DNA of 64,000 bases from Capra hircus (GCF_001704415.2 NC_030813.1:11860001-11924000); one strand, 5' to 3'. Counted from the first letter of the stretch, positions 46,321 through 58,079 are shown. Numbers and translations: made by a program. Notes: generated by a model from the sequence alone, not told the origin.

Positions 46321-47295
46321 TGAACCAAATAATACTTTTAGTTTTTATATAATCATTCTATAACTAGAGGAGTATATTTGCAATGTGACCACATCCAAGC
46401 CAAAATAAACCTAAGATGCGATTCCATAGGGAAGCTGATGCCTGAACACCAAAATACCAGCTCAGAAAAGAACTAGAAGTTATTGAGGGCCTTTAACTTT
46501 GGATTTCATGAGGATGTTAGAACTATTGCTTAGAGTGCATGAAACCCAATCCTATAATTAGAAATGTGATGTTTATGTAGTTAGAATATCAGTAGAGGTA
46601 CAATAAAGGCTAGACCAATCAACTGCCTCTGATTTTATTCTCAAGTCTTCCTTATGGATGTGGATATAACCCTTACCTATTCCCTACTATGGGTAGGGCA
46701 CCCAGCTGATGGATTTTACCCTTGAAGTCACATCTCATTTGGTCTGCCATGGCATGACCATTCTTGTTCCTTGGCTGTTACTACTAATTGTAAATAGTTC
46801 TTGGTCTCCTTTTGTGTTAGTCTTGTTTATTCTAGAAGTGGCTTTTTTAGGGCTGAGTTCTGTCTTTCCATCCTACGTGTGGATTGTCTGCATGCCTTGT
46901 GTGGGAATTAGAATTCTCCAACTCTAGCAGCTGTGTTCTGTGCTGTGTGGCTGGAAAACATCTTAAAGCCACTTATGGGAAGAATATCTTTTGAAAAACA
47001 TGGGTCTTGAAGTCAGAAAGATTTCTAAGTCTAAATTTCTTGCATAAAGGGGATAACAAGCAAAATAACATTGCCTTCAATTTGAAGGTCATTTCTTGTA
47101 CCACCCCACTCACTAACCACACCCAGTCTAAGGCAATTTTCTTTCTTTTAAAATTTCTTTGAATTGTTTCTTCACTTTTGAATACTTATCTGAATATCTA
47201 TACAGAATACCACAGAATAATAGGTATTAGAGTTTGGTGATGATTAGTTTATCATCAGTATATTTCTTCCCCACCATAATTTAAGTTCCACTAGA
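46320..47295. other. Unassigned DNA
   Basis: No gene or repeat recognised. Confidence 0.4.
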
Positions 47296-47296
47296 G

Positions 47297-47360
47297 CAGA
47301 GGCTGCAGTCCAGTCCACCAGGTTGCAAAGAGTTAGATAGGAGTGCCTAAAACTTTCACG
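47297..47360 (+). repeat. Bov-A 3'-end fragment
   Basis: AGAGGCTGCAGTCCAGTCC through GTTGCAAAGAGTTAGATAGG to AACTTTCA resembles only the last 60 bases of a Bov-A unit. It lies directly before another SINE. Confidence 0.65.
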
Positions 47361-47570
47361 TGGGGCTCCCTGGTGACTCAAATGGTAAAGAATCTGCCTG
47401 CAAATGCAGAAGACCTGGGTTTGATCCCTGGGTTGGGAATATTCCTGGAGAAGGGATTGGTTACCCACTCAAATATTCTTGACTGAGAATTCCACGGACA
47501 GAGGAGCCTGGTGTGCTACAGTCCATGGGGCTGCAAAGAGTCAGACATGACTGGCTAACGCTTTTCAGAA
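47361..47570 (+). repeat. Bov-tA SINE
   Basis: GGGGCTCCCTGGTGACTC to AGTCAGACATGACTGGC, full-length. It abuts the fragment at 47297-47360. Confidence 0.9.
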
Positions 47571-47783
47571 CAAAAGCTATGCCAAACTTAGTTCACCATT
47601 GTTTCCAGCCTGTAGCACTGGCCCAACTCCTCAAATATTTGTTGAATTGGTAAATTCCTTATAAGGTTGGTGGAGAAGGAGAGGAGATAAAGAGTGTAAA
47701 ACACTATATAAATATTTAGAGCATGTGTGTGTGTGTGTTTATCAGTATACAGAGTACTACAGTTAGTACATGGTATTTGGTAA

Positions 47784-48246
47784 AAGGTCTGTCTAGTTAA
47801 AGCTATGGTTTTTCCACTGGTGATGTATGGATGTGAGAGTTGGACGATAAAGAAAGCTGAGCGCCAAGGAATTGATGCTTTGGAACTGTGGTGTTGGAGA
47901 AGACTCTTGAGAGTCCCTTGGACTGCAAGGAGTTTCAACCAGTCCATCCTAAAGGAGATAGTCCTGGGTGTTCATGGAAGGACTGATGTTGAAGCTGAAA
48001 CTCCAATACTTTGGCCACCTGATGCAAAGAGCTAACTCATTTGAAAAGACCCTGATGCTGGGAAAGATTGAGGACAGGAGGAGAAGGGGATGACAGAGGA
48101 TGAGATGGTTGGATAGCATCACTGACTCAATGGACATGAGTTTGGGTAGGCTCCAGGAGTTGGTGATGGACAGGGAAGCCTGGCTTGCTGCAGTTCATGG
48201 GGTCTCAAAGAGTCAGACACGACTGAACGACTGAACTGAACTGAAC
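47784..48246 (+). mobile_element. BovB LINE, 5'-truncated 3' end
   Basis: Plus-strand BovB tail from the block before MVFPLVMYGCESWTIKKAE to the CTGAA terminus. A GT-repeat (about 47726-47738) lies shortly upstream. It has frame disruptions and no RT core. Confidence 0.92.
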
Positions 48247-48330
48247 ATTTATTTTTTTATTCTTGCTTGAAATCTGAACTGAAAATAGCCCTCCCTCTTG
48301 CAGTAGCAACAGAGACACTTCTTGTGTTAT

Positions 48331-48598
48331 ATCACTGCTGCAGCTGCTAAGTCGCTGCAGTCGTGTCCGACTCTGTGCGACTCCATAGACGGCAGCCCAC
48401 CAGGCTCCCCTGTCCCTGGGATTCTCCAGGCAAGAACACTGGAGTGGGTTGCCATTTCCTTCTCCAATGCGTGAAAGTGGAGTCACTCAGTCGTGTCCCA
48501 CTCCTAGTGACCCCGTGAACTGCAGCCCACCAGGCTCCTCTATCCGTGGGATTTTCCAGGCAAGAGTACTGGAGTGGGCTGCCATTGCCTTCTACTCT
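48331..48598 (-). repeat. Bov-A2 SINE
   Basis: Reversed Bov-A2 dimer beginning CTGCTGCAGCTGCTAAGTC, with both BovA units and the GAAAGTGGAGTCACTCAGTC linker. Confidence 0.92.
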
Positions 48599-48599
48599 C

Positions 48600-49290
48600 C
48601 CCAACTAAAAGTAGTGGATTGATCTGAATGTTCATTTGCCTCTTTTCTATGGAAGCACCTGATCAGGCCCAGAGCTGAGAGCATTACCTCACAGTGCTTT
48701 CAGTCTCCCAATATTCAGTTCTCTCATTACATATTTGGTGATTTAACTCACAGACTTGCTAAGATCACATTCCCAAGCAGTCTTCTAAAACTGCCCATCT
48801 CTCCACAGACTAACCAGAATGGCCTCAGAGAAGAAAACAGCCTAATGGAAGACTACACGTGTTAGCAAAATTAACTGCATGGAGCACATAGAAAGTTTCA
48901 AAGGTGTTAAGTTTCCATTCTACACATTTTGCCTAGAAACTTAATAGGAACGTTAGCAACATGATGGAATATTATACTTCAATAAAATAAATAAGTAAAT
49001 AAATACATAAAGATAAATAGCTAAGTAAAACTTAGATTTATATCTAGGCAACAAACAGAATCTGTCATTTTATGTGCCAGCACATAGTAGTGCCCAATAA
49101 ATAACTGCTGAATAACTTTGTGGAGGGGGAAAGTATGTCTCAGTGGTTCCTGGCGTTGATTGCCTCCCCATCAGATACTTTAAACCCCCTTCCTGTCTTG
49201 GAGCAGGGCTTTAAAAACACGACTCTAGTAAAAGCAGGCGTATCTTCACAATCAAGACAAGCTTTTGTTTTACTCCACAGTTCTAAAAAA
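48600..49290. other. Unassigned DNA upstream of the ARSJ promoter
   Basis: An AAAT/AAGT-type microsatellite-like run lies at 48983-49012. No gene or SINE recognised. Confidence 0.45.
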
Positions 49291-49610
49291 GGGGAGGCGG
49301 GGGGCGGGCAGAGTTCCCCGAATTTCTAGATGGGAAATGGAGGTTTCTTTACTGCAGGAGTGTAGACCGGCCTCGTGGTTCCTGGGGGTGGAACGTGCAG
49401 CTCTTCTTCCTCTCCATGTTCTTGGCTGGAGACAGCTGTGGGTAAGTGTGGGGAGATGGAAAGAAAAGGCGATTTCAGTATCTTCACGTAGAGAGACGCT
49501 AATCAGCAAGCCAGACTGTAAAGGCCAGCAATAGCCAAAGGAAATTCAACTTGTAGTCGCGACTGTTTGGGGGGAAAAAAAAAAAAAGAGGCGGGGATAA
49601 AAGAAGTAGG
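49291..49610 (+). promoter_or_regulatory. GC box and TATA-like motif upstream of the island (tentative)
   Basis: A GGGGCGGG Sp1-type box lies at 49301-49308 inside a G-rich run. An ATAAAAG motif at 49597-49603 follows a poly-A run. They could belong to an upstream or alternative ARSJ promoter. Motif matches this short are weak evidence by themselves. Confidence 0.3.
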
Positions 49611-49899
49611 AAAAATTGGGGGAGGGGGAGGCTAGTAAAAGAAAACCAGAAAAGAGAGTGTGTCTGCGCACTCTGTTGTTTCTCCTGCGCTTCCTTTCTC
49701 ACTCCCTCCAGAAGCTACAAAAAGTTTGCAGGCGCAGCTCTCGGGATGGGTGAGCGGGATGTTGATTTGCAGACCCTGGAAGTAAAGCGCCCGCTTCCCT
49801 CTTCCCCACTCCCGCAGCCGTCTTCCCATCTCGGAAGGACGGAAGGCAGTCCTCCTGGAGACCCAGGGAAGCTGTAGCCCACGATCCCGCAGGGCTCAA

Positions 49900-51350
49900 A
49901 CAGCGAGCAGCACTGCCTCTGCAAAGCCTCTCTTACCTCTTCCATCCTCCTCCCGGAAGGGAAAAAGGCACGATCGAACCTCTAAACCGACTTTACCCCT
50001 CCCCCTTCCTGGGGGAGCTGAAGCAGAAAGTACGGTTCTGTGATTCACTGGAGAGAAAAGAGGGTGGAGGCAGCGAAGAACTCCGAGTGCCAAAACTAAG
50101 TTGGTTAGCTGACAAAACGCACGCAGCTCGCAGCGCTGCAACCCCGCGAAGACCAAGTGGGCTTGGCGCGGAGCAGGCGCGGGGTCAGGGGCCGATTTGC
50201 GTCCCCGTGCGCTCCAGGGACGAGGAGAAGTTCCTACAGAGAAGGGGTGGTCAACGGTGGAGGGAGATCGGTTAAGCGGGGTGCTTTTTACTCATTTGGC
50301 CGCCTGGTGAGTGTCGGGGAGATTGGCAAACGCCTGGGAGAGGAAAGAGAAACAGAGAGCCCTCAAAGAGTGGAGAAAGTGACCCGGAAGCCGGTTCACT
50401 GCCTGCAGCTCTTTATCTGCCTGGGTTAGAGCTTTTTATCGGCGGTTCAGCTTTCCAGTACTTTCCAGCTGAGGGGACTGCTAGACCGACGGTCGATCCC
50501 ACATCCCTCAGTGCGCGCGCCTCCCGACTCCTCCTCAAGACCCTCCTCAGCTCCTCAACCTCGAGGGCGAAAAGCTCTGGCCACGAGGAGTTCCTGCCCA
50601 AGGTGATTCTCAGTTCCTTACTTGATTTTTTTTTTTGTTTTCCTCTTGGGAACTTTTGGGTGGAGGCTTTGACTTTTTGCGTGGAAGCTACTTTGGGGAG
50701 CGAGGAGGGGGGGGAAAGTGCAATTTGGTGGAGAAAAGCGACTCCTTGTTTTCTCACACGTCCCATCCCTTAAGCCACCACTTCTAGAAGATAAAGTTGT
50801 TGGACGTGGGGACAGCTGAGAGGAGAACAGGACTTCTTTCCAGGTGGAGCCCCTCCACCGCCTGTTGAGTCTGTCCCTCCTGCGTGCATGCGTGCGCCAG
50901 CGGCGGCGCGGGGTGCGCTGCTCTGCCTTGGAGTCTCAGCTGGGACCAGAGCGAATGGCCCCCAGGGGCTGCGCGGGGCCTCTGCCGCCGCCACCTTCTC
51001 CACAGACCTGGGTCTGGCCCAGAAAGATGCTAGCCATGGGGGCGCTGGCAGGCTTCTGGGTTCTCAGCCTCCTCACTTACGGTTACCTGTCCTGGGGCCA
51101 GGGCTTGGAGGAGGAGGAAGAAGGGGCTTTGCGAGCTCAAACTGGAGAGAGACTGGAGCCCAGCGTAACTGCCGTGTCCCAGCCCCATCTCATTTTCATC
51201 CTAGCGGATGATCAGGGGTTTAGAGATGTGGGTTACCACGGATCAGAGATAAAGACTCCCACTCTCGACAAGCTTGCTGCCGAAGGAGTTAAACTGGAGA
51301 ACTACTATGTCCAGCCTATTTGCACACCGTCCAGGAGTCAGTTTATTACT
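49900..51350. promoter_or_regulatory. ARSJ: CpG island with ARSJ promoter and 5' UTR
   Basis: The block is GC-rich and dense in CpG while the rest of the window is AT-rich and CpG-poor; for example, eight CpGs fall in 50881-50940 alone. It leads directly into the ARSJ start codon, as for many broadly expressed mammalian genes. I see no convincing TATA box near the start, so the transcription start cannot be placed and is probably dispersed. Purine-rich and pyrimidine-rich runs interrupt the island, including a T run near 50630. Several antisense and out-of-frame ORFs here are by-products of GC content. Confidence 0.85.
50888..51211 (+). other. Out-of-frame ORF overlapping the ARSJ start (possible uORF)
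   Basis: An ATG at 50888, 67 nt before the ARSJ ATG and in another frame, opens 107 codons that end inside ARSJ exon 1. The context is weak (T at -3, C at +4). If the mRNA starts upstream of 50888, ribosomes would meet this ATG first and it could lower ARSJ translation. The product is Ala/Gly/Arg-rich and resembles no family I know, so it may simply be a shadow of GC-rich DNA. Confidence 0.3.
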
Positions 51351-51355
51351 GGAAA
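50955..51355 (+). CDS. ARSJ: Arylsulfatase J, exon 1 (N-terminal 133 2/3 codons; gene continues beyond window)
   Basis: Arylsulfatases hydrolyse sulfate esters. ARSJ is a family member close to ARSB and ARSI, entering the secretory pathway, with a poorly defined natural substrate. Seen here: a hydrophobic signal/anchor stretch at about residues 29-48; an acidic Glu run at 52-56; the sulfatase core opening with FILADDQG, where D85 and D86 are the expected calcium ligands; and PICTPSRSQFITG at 121-133, the sulfatase signature in which C123 should be converted to formylglycine by SUMF1 and R127 supports it. The exon ends after two bases of codon 134 at a GTAAGT donor (51356-51361), a phase 2 intron. 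The ATG at 50955 is the first in-frame ATG after an upstream stop and gives the MAPRGC start known for ARSJ. ARSI was considered, but the MLAMGALAG leader and the acidic run fit ARSJ. The remaining roughly 460 residues are normally in one large downstream exon. No matching long frame occurs in the window, so the gene is cut by its edge, not broken. Confidence 0.94.
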
Positions 51356-51361
51356 GTAAGT
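51356..51361 (+). other. ARSJ: Splice donor of ARSJ intron 1
   Basis: GTAAGT follows directly after the exon bases GGAAA and matches the U1 consensus at every intron position. Reading through it would hit an in-frame TAA at 51357-51359, so the donor is needed for a full-length sulfatase. It fits the two-exon structure known for ARSJ. Confidence 0.92.
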
Positions 51362-53705
51362 GTTACTTTATTCTTTGCAGATATCTTAAGCATTTAATTA
51401 AGATGCAGCTCCTAACTTAATGGAGTTGCAGTAAATATGGGAAACTAAATGAATGAATGAGGGAATGAATGGATGGATAAAATGCATTTAGCTGTGGTGG
51501 GTATTAAAATGGGTGTCCTGTTGACGATCTTGAAAGTCTCCTCACTAGATTAGTCTCATTTTCCTTACTCTCAGAGCCTGCTGTGACGTGTGTCCAGAGT
51601 TTTAAAATGAGATCAGAACTTATAAACTCCCACCTACCAACCAGAGATCTCCAGAAGTGTTCTTTTCTAAATGGCTTTTGGCTTTTGAGCTTGCTCGGAT
51701 GTTGTTTCAGGTGTCAGAATTCCTAGTCACCGTCACTGATAAGAGACACAGACCGAAATTTTTCTGGACTCTTGGTTTATTTGTAAATCTAGAATTGAAT
51801 AATCAAAGCCACAGGTAATCACAGAGAGAAGGGCAAAGAAACATGGAAGGCAGTGTAAAATCTGGCCAGTGTACATGGGACTCTGTCTGGGTCTTTGATA
51901 GGTAATTTTCTCTTACAAGACCGTTAGGAAAGGCAATATGTAATCACCAAGGCAGTTCTCAAAATGGGAGAAAATACAGTGGTGAATGCTCAATATGAGT
52001 TAAAATTCATCCAAAGTTTTCCACTGTACCTCACAAGTCTGGGGATTTTCTGATTAACTCTAAGAAAAATCAGATTATTTGGATGCTTAAGAAAGTATTT
52101 TTAATATTATTGTTACTTTGCTAAATAGCTGAATCTCTTACTCAAGGCGTTCACTCATATTCATATTTTTACTCTATCTTGTCCGAATGTAGGTTACTAT
52201 AACTAGTTTGCTTGTCCAAATTCAGCCTGTGGAATGGAGATAAACTAGGAGACCCAGAGGTTTAGTCATTGGACAGAGGTAGAAGAAAAGCCTTAGAGGT
52301 TTCAGTGAATGAGTCTTGTGATTCCAGTTTCAGGGGAGGCTTGCTTCAGTGAAGTTGTTCTTGGAATTGGTTCCTATAAGAGTAGCCAGTATCCATTGGA
52401 AAAATAAAGACTATTTTGTAGGAATCTCTGTCTTGCAGAGACTTTTGCTTACTACCCGATTTCCACTGCTTAGCAAACTGTCAGAAGTTAGCATCACTGC
52501 CAGAAAAAAAAAAAAAAAAGTCCAATCATTTCCTGTGAGAGTAAAGAAGACTCACTGTACTTCAGAGTCATTCTAAAGGTTAACTGTGGCATCAGAAAGT
52601 CAGGGGCATTTGGTATTTATAAAGTAGCAGACTGTTGGCTAGAAAATAAGTCCATCTGATGGCCTGGGGGTCAAGTTCTTTATATCTAATCCAAACATCC
52701 TTATATTTGGTTTTTGAAATAAATTTGTCGTAAATGCTTCCCTGAAACTCTTCGACTAAATTTATAGAATTTGGATTTATTCAGATAGCCAAGAGTAATT
52801 GAAAAACATATACCTAAATGGTATTAATTTATCTTTCACAATAGAGCATTTAAGACTTTTTTTTCACCAGAGAACATATAGTTCCTAAGCATTATCTTGC
52901 ACTGATAAAATCTAGGTTTTTATCTTTTAATCTTGATGTTTAATTAATGACATGAAGCAGAAGTCAAGGTGGAAATAAATTCTCATTTTTCTTTGTTGTC
53001 AAAGGTTGACTCTCCTGTCTTTTCAATGCAAACATCTCAGAAAAAGATTGATTCTCCTTATTAAATTTTTCTGTTCAGTGTAACAAGTTGTGTAACTGTT
53101 TTATAGAAAGGAAAGTTCAAATAACTATTGTGATTTGACTTAAATTTCTGTTTGAATTAAACAGTTGAAGACTTTTGCACTTTCAGTTCTCCTTTTAGAC
53201 AAATTGCTGGAACCTTCCTTAAATGAACACAGATGTAAGAAAGAAAGTGGTTATAGAAGCCTAGTTCTGGGTCTAATATTCATAATGCAAGCCCAGAAAA
53301 TATGGTCATTTATCCTCTCTCTACATGGGTACTTTTCTATGATTTCAGGATCCTCTAAAGTTAATAGAAAACCTAAATTAATGAATTATATTAAGGGAAA
53401 GAACAGGTTATGTGGAATATGATGGAATTCAACAACTGTCACATTTATGAAGGAAGAATTTAAGTGATTAAAGCTGGAGCTACTTTTGATACTATTAACA
53501 AAACAATCCTTGCTTTATATTTTGCTCGAGTCAAAATGTAAAAATTATTCCGTTATACTGCACATAGCTATGATAAATTCCAACTTCTTTAACAAATTAC
53601 ATCATTTCAGTTTGGCAATATTGAGCATAAGCCAGCCTGTCAATAAGCATTCACTGTGTACAGATCCCTATATTGGAACTGTGAGGAGCAAAGAAGCCCT
53701 AATCT
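51362..53705 (+). other. ARSJ: ARSJ intron 1, 5' part; no repeats recognised
   Basis: AT-rich intronic sequence. A short TGAA/TGGA-type run lies at 51447-51478 and an A run at 52503-52518. I recognise no exon, ruminant SINE or LINE in it. Reading frames are short and lack family features. Confidence 0.6.
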
Positions 53706-53709
53706 CTGG

Positions 53710-53825
53710 ACAGTGACTCTCAAGTTTATGCAAAAGAATCAGCCCAACTGCTAGTAGCTGAAGTATAGTCTTCCAGCTTCAGTGGTCTGGGGTTGAGCCC
53801 AGAAATTAATAGTAATTTAACAAAT
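53710..53825 (+). repeat. MER5-like DNA transposon remnant (intron 1)
   Basis: CAGTGACTCTCAAGTTTATG, AAAAGAATCAGCCCA and TCTGGGGTTGAGCCC fit MER5-type blocks. Confidence 0.5.
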
Positions 53826-53879
53826 ATATCCAGTTATTCTAATAATGATACTATATAAACTGAGTGTTAATATTAAACA

Positions 53880-54010
53880 CTGGCATCTACTGAGCAGTTA
53901 CAGTGTTCCGAGATAATGCATTTTTATCTCATTGAATCTTTACAACAATTCGATGAGGTGATTATTATTGTTATCCCCACTTTGAGTAGATGTGGCAGTC
54001 GATTGCAGGA
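53880..54010 (-). repeat. MIR-like SINE (intron 1)
   Basis: CATCTACTGAGCAGTTACAG, TTATCTCATTGAATC, TTACAACAATTCGATGAGG and TTATCCCCACTTTGAG are characteristic reversed MIR blocks. Confidence 0.65.
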
Positions 54011-54499
54011 GAGAGAGTAATGCAGACATTCTGTGTACTGGGCTTTGAGAAACAACACTGTAAGTGTTCAGAGTTAGGCTACAGATAGAAAGGTTGATTG
54101 AGAAAGCAGCTGCCTACATTTGATTTATTTCAAAGTAATTTTCCCACCTTTTAAAAAAATAGTTTTCCAAATAAAGACATATAGCAATGACATCATTTCT
54201 TCTTAAGAGAATATAATGAAGGCCTCAGAAGAGAGTTATAAATTTTGCAAAATTTAGATGTGTCTCATGCAGACTTTAGAGTTGAAAAAACTGGCAGTCT
54301 GAGCTGAGCATATATCTTTGGCAATACTTTTGTGTTCTGACTATTTTGTTATTCATTTTTTCCCACTTGAAATACCATGATGATTATTTAACAAATGCAA
54401 AGATAAACCAAATAATGTGTATTTGTAATAGGATATTTGATTTGATAAATTAATTTAAAAAAAAAAAAACCCCTGCGACTCGCCAAGGGTAATCACGAC

Positions 54500-55725
54500 C
54501 CAGCTTCTAACACTTTATTTTGCCTGTTTTTGAACTTCATATAAATAGAATTGTAGAAAAGGTATTTTTTCATGTCTGGCTTCTTTCTCTTAACATTTTG
54601 TTGTAAAATTCACCCATATTGTTAGCTGGAGTTATAATCCACTTAGTCTCATCAGTGAATAGTGTTTTTTTGTATAAATATACTCTATTTATTCTTCCAT
54701 TCTGTTGAATGACATGTGGGTTGTTTTGGTGTTGGGCCATTATTAATAGTGCTGCCATAAACATACTTGCATATATTTTTGGTGAATATATTTGTATATG
54801 TCTAGGGTATCTATAAAAAGCAGGATTACTGGATAATTGGAATATATATATATACAGTTTTCGTAGATACTTCCCAGCACTTACCCAAAGTGGCTCAGCC
54901 ATCATATACTCTCCTTAGCGATGGAAAGTTTGTTTGCTTCACGTTATTGCTAACATTGGTGGGTATCTCTTTCATTTGAGTCATTTTGGTTATTATCCAC
55001 TGGTATACCATTATGGTTTGGTTTGTATCTCCCAGTGACTGAAGAAATTGAGCATATTTCATATTTTTATGGACTGGATATTTACTTGTATCTGATTTTT
55101 GCCTGAGTTTTCATTAGGTGATTGCTTTTCCTTATTGATTTGTGGTAGTTATTTTTATATTCTATTCCTTTGTCAGATATTTGAATTGCAAATGACTTCT
55201 CCCATTCTGTGACTTGTTTTTTTTTCATTTTCTTAATGTTTTTTGATGAACAGAGGGTTTTAAATTTATTGTTGGCTTATTTATAATCTTTTTCTTGATG
55301 TTCTATTTAAGATATCTTTGACTGAATCAAGATCATTACAATGGTCTTTTAAAAATTTTTTATAGTTTTCTTTTTGTTTACATCTGTAATTCATCTGGAA
55401 TTAATTTCTAATATGGTATAAATCGGGATTCAAACAAACTGTTTTCCATATGTAAACTCACTTAATCTACACTATTTATTAAAAAATATACTTTCTCCAC
55501 TTTGAAAAAGTGTCATCTTTTTCATAAACCAGAAAAGGCATGTGTTTGGGTCTGTTTCAGGACTCTATTCTACACCATTGGCCTCTGTCCATTCTTCTGC
55601 CAACCCTACATTCCCTTAACTATTGTAGCTCTATAATAAATATTGATATTTGGAATGTAAGTCCTTTTACTTGTTCTTCTTCCAAATTGCTTAAGCTATT
55701 CTTTACTAGTTCATTCATTTTAATA
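54500..55725 (-). mobile_element. Old mammalian L1 3' end (intron 1)
   Basis: Reversed L1 3' region: TTAACATTTTGTTGTAAAAT, TGAATGACATGTGGGTTG, AATAGTGCTGCCATAAAC, TATTCCTTTGTCAGATAT and the later TATTGTAGCTCTATAAT. These are typical of older L1M-type elements. No intact frame remains. Confidence 0.75.
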
Positions 55726-56504
55726 TGAAAGAAGGGAGGGTGTGGATGTACAGATTCACAGAAGTTGAAGGATTTGGTTTTAGAGAATATGAGGTAGTTT
55801 TCTTCTGATTATTCTACTTTCTAAGTGAAATAATAAGTGAGATCATTAGATGAGAACGAAAATCTTCAGGTTTAAAAAGACAGATAGAAAATATTCCAGG
55901 AGAGTGAGAAAGTGAATTAAGTAGAGAAGTGCTGTAAAAATACTGGGCAGCGATGAGAACCCATTTGAGATCTGTGGTCATAAATTTAAACAGAGACCAG
56001 TCCTCGCTTGTTTTTCTTGCACCGTGTTCAGTTGTGTGAGTGCAGCAGCACCGTTGCAGAGGTGGAGTTCACTAGATTTGGAGCTTTGCCAAGTGAATAG
56101 AGTGGGTCTTTAGACTCTAAACTTGGCAAGGGAAAGAGGAAGACTATAAGCAGTTTATATTCTCTAAAAAAGCGTCAGGGTCAGTGGATTGTCTGTCTAG
56201 GGTTGAAGTGAGGATACTGCAGTCAACTTGGAAAACTGGAAAGGTAGATAATGATAGTTGAAGAAATGCATGCCAAAGCAAAATTTTATTAGTGCAGTTT
56301 TTAGAAATGATAGGAGAATTGTGAGATGGAGGATAAAGCTTTAGAAATGAAGGCACAGTGTGAGACAGACATGGAGTTGATGGATCACTTGGGTGCATAT
56401 TTGAACCATTAAGAACAATGGGCGAAATTGTATTAAAGAGTGCAGTAAGCCAGTTGCTGGAATCTCACAGCAGTGAGAGGGCAGGGCCTGGATTTGGAGG
56501 ACTC
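55726..56504. other. Unassigned intronic DNA
   Basis: Purine-rich, possibly decayed LINE-2-like. No gene. Confidence 0.4.
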
Positions 56505-56517
56505 TAACAGGAAAGAT

Positions 56518-56719
56518 TGGTGGTGTTGTTTAGTTCTCTTAAGCTGTATCTGACTCTTTGTGACCCCCATCAACTGGAGCCCCTCGGAATCCTCTGTCCA
56601 TGGAATCCTCCAGGCAAGAATACTATAGTGGGTCGCCGTTTCCTTCTCCAGGGGGATCAAACCCATATCTCCTGTATTGGCAGGCAGATTCTTTACCACT
56701 GAACCATCAGGGAAGCCCA
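56518..56719 (-). repeat. Bov-tA SINE, the only young one seen in intron 1
   Basis: Reversed Bov-tA ending TTTACCACTGAACCATCAGG. TAACAGGAAAGAT (56505-56517) recurs with one mismatch at 56720-56732. Confidence 0.93.
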
Positions 56720-56732
56720 TAGCAGGAAAGAT

Positions 56733-57480
56733 GATGAGCCTCTGATCTGTTGCCTGACGTTTCAAAAAAGTGGAGCCTTTAAAAAGAAATAGGAGCCAAA
56801 CCATGTAGAAGTGCTACTAGGAAGATACCCAATCCCTGCTTTGGAATCCTTGATAATTGGCCTATGGGTAGAAGAACCGTGCTAAGTTGAGAGGATAACC
56901 AGCAATCAGCCAGAGCAAAAAGATGGAAGGAATGTCCAGGAAACAGATGAGGTCATAGAGGATTTTGCTAATGACAGATTTTTAGTAACAGAAGGCTCTT
57001 TGGAAAGAAGGAGTTGAGAGGGGAGAAGGATATAATCAGACCAGAGAATATACAGTGATACAGAGAGATTAGACTCTGAGTGAAAGATACATTGGAAAGA
57101 TTGGAGAAAGACTGCAGTTCTTGTGAAGATTGAAATAAAAGAAGCTGAAAAGCATGGTGGGAATTTTTCCAGACGATCTCTTAGGAAATGTAAGTGTCAA
57201 ATTGTAATTACAGCTTCTTTCTAGAGATTGACAGAGCGGGGCCTCCTCCCTATCCGTAGCCAACTACTGCAGCCACACTGTAGTGTCAGGCACACAGTCA
57301 GGAGATCTGGGGGTTTTGTCCAGGAAGACAGGATCTGTGTTGGCTTTTTGCAGTGGGCTGTAGCAGCAAGGGAATGTGTCTTTCAGTAGTTTAGAAACTA
57401 TCATTTTCAGATATGAAATTGTCAGCTAACAATTACCTCAGTATTGAAAACCTTGAAAGAGTAATTGAATTCTTTTGTTA
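56733..57480. other. Unassigned intronic DNA
   Basis: No gene or repeat recognised. Confidence 0.4.
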
Positions 57481-58070
57481 GCAGCCAGAGTCTTGGCCTT
57501 CTCCAGTCAATAGAAATTGACTAAAGGCCAGGTAAGAAATTCAGGCAAGGCTTTGCTGGGGCTCCTGTGCTGGCTGCAGGATGGAGCAAAATAAGTAACA
57601 AGTTCCATTGCTCCTCCCCCAAGGAGAAGGGACAGGCTTATTCCTTAAATGGATTGAAGGTAGGGGTGTGTCCAGGGGTCAGACTGGAGGAGTGGCTTAG
57701 GTGGTTTGCCCATCCCTTTGTGGTATTGCGTGCAGGGCACTTGCGCAGTACCCTGTTTTTGCTCCTGGATCTTCAGAAATGGCAGTTTTGGTGGGGATTT
57801 TTTTTTTTTTTGTCTTTTTGTATCTTTTGGTGCAGAATTTGCCCCAGGTGCCCAGGCACACAGTTATTTTTAGTCCTATATTGTTTCTTTGTATTTTGTA
57901 GCTTGAGGAGAGCTGTGTCCAGGTACAAACATTGCAGCAGGACAGTGAAAAGTCCCGGGACCCAGCCTGGGAGAAAGATTCAAGAAAGCAAAGGTTTCGT
58001 GATTGCTCCATTTCACAGACATGTGATACATACGCGCAACATCCACCCCCCCCACACACACATACACTTA
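57480..58070 (+). other. Unclassified block, possibly LTR-like
   Basis: GC-richer than its surroundings, with CAATAGAAATTGACTAAAGG near the start, a T run at 57799-57811 and the C-rich/CA stretch at 58045-58070. A 200-codon plus frame (57567-58169) crosses it. The product is low-complexity, rich in Cys/Phe/Leu, and lacks a domain I know. It may be an LTR or other young insertion. It is not called a gene. Confidence 0.3.
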
Positions 58071-58079
58071 GACTGTAAA

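Noticed and set aside
1..49000. CRISPR-like array from regularly similar sequences
   Set aside because: The repeated segments are dispersed SINE and LINE copies in both orientations with irregular spacing, in a mammalian genome.
50844..50954. N-terminal extension of the ARSJ frame by 37 codons
   Set aside because: The frame is open upstream, but 50844 is a GTG and no ATG occurs before 50955. The MAPRGC start fits the known protein.
49699..51003. Long minus-strand and alternative-frame ORFs in the CpG island
   Set aside because: Stop codons are rare in GC-rich DNA, and no domain, splice signal or coding-like pattern is visible.
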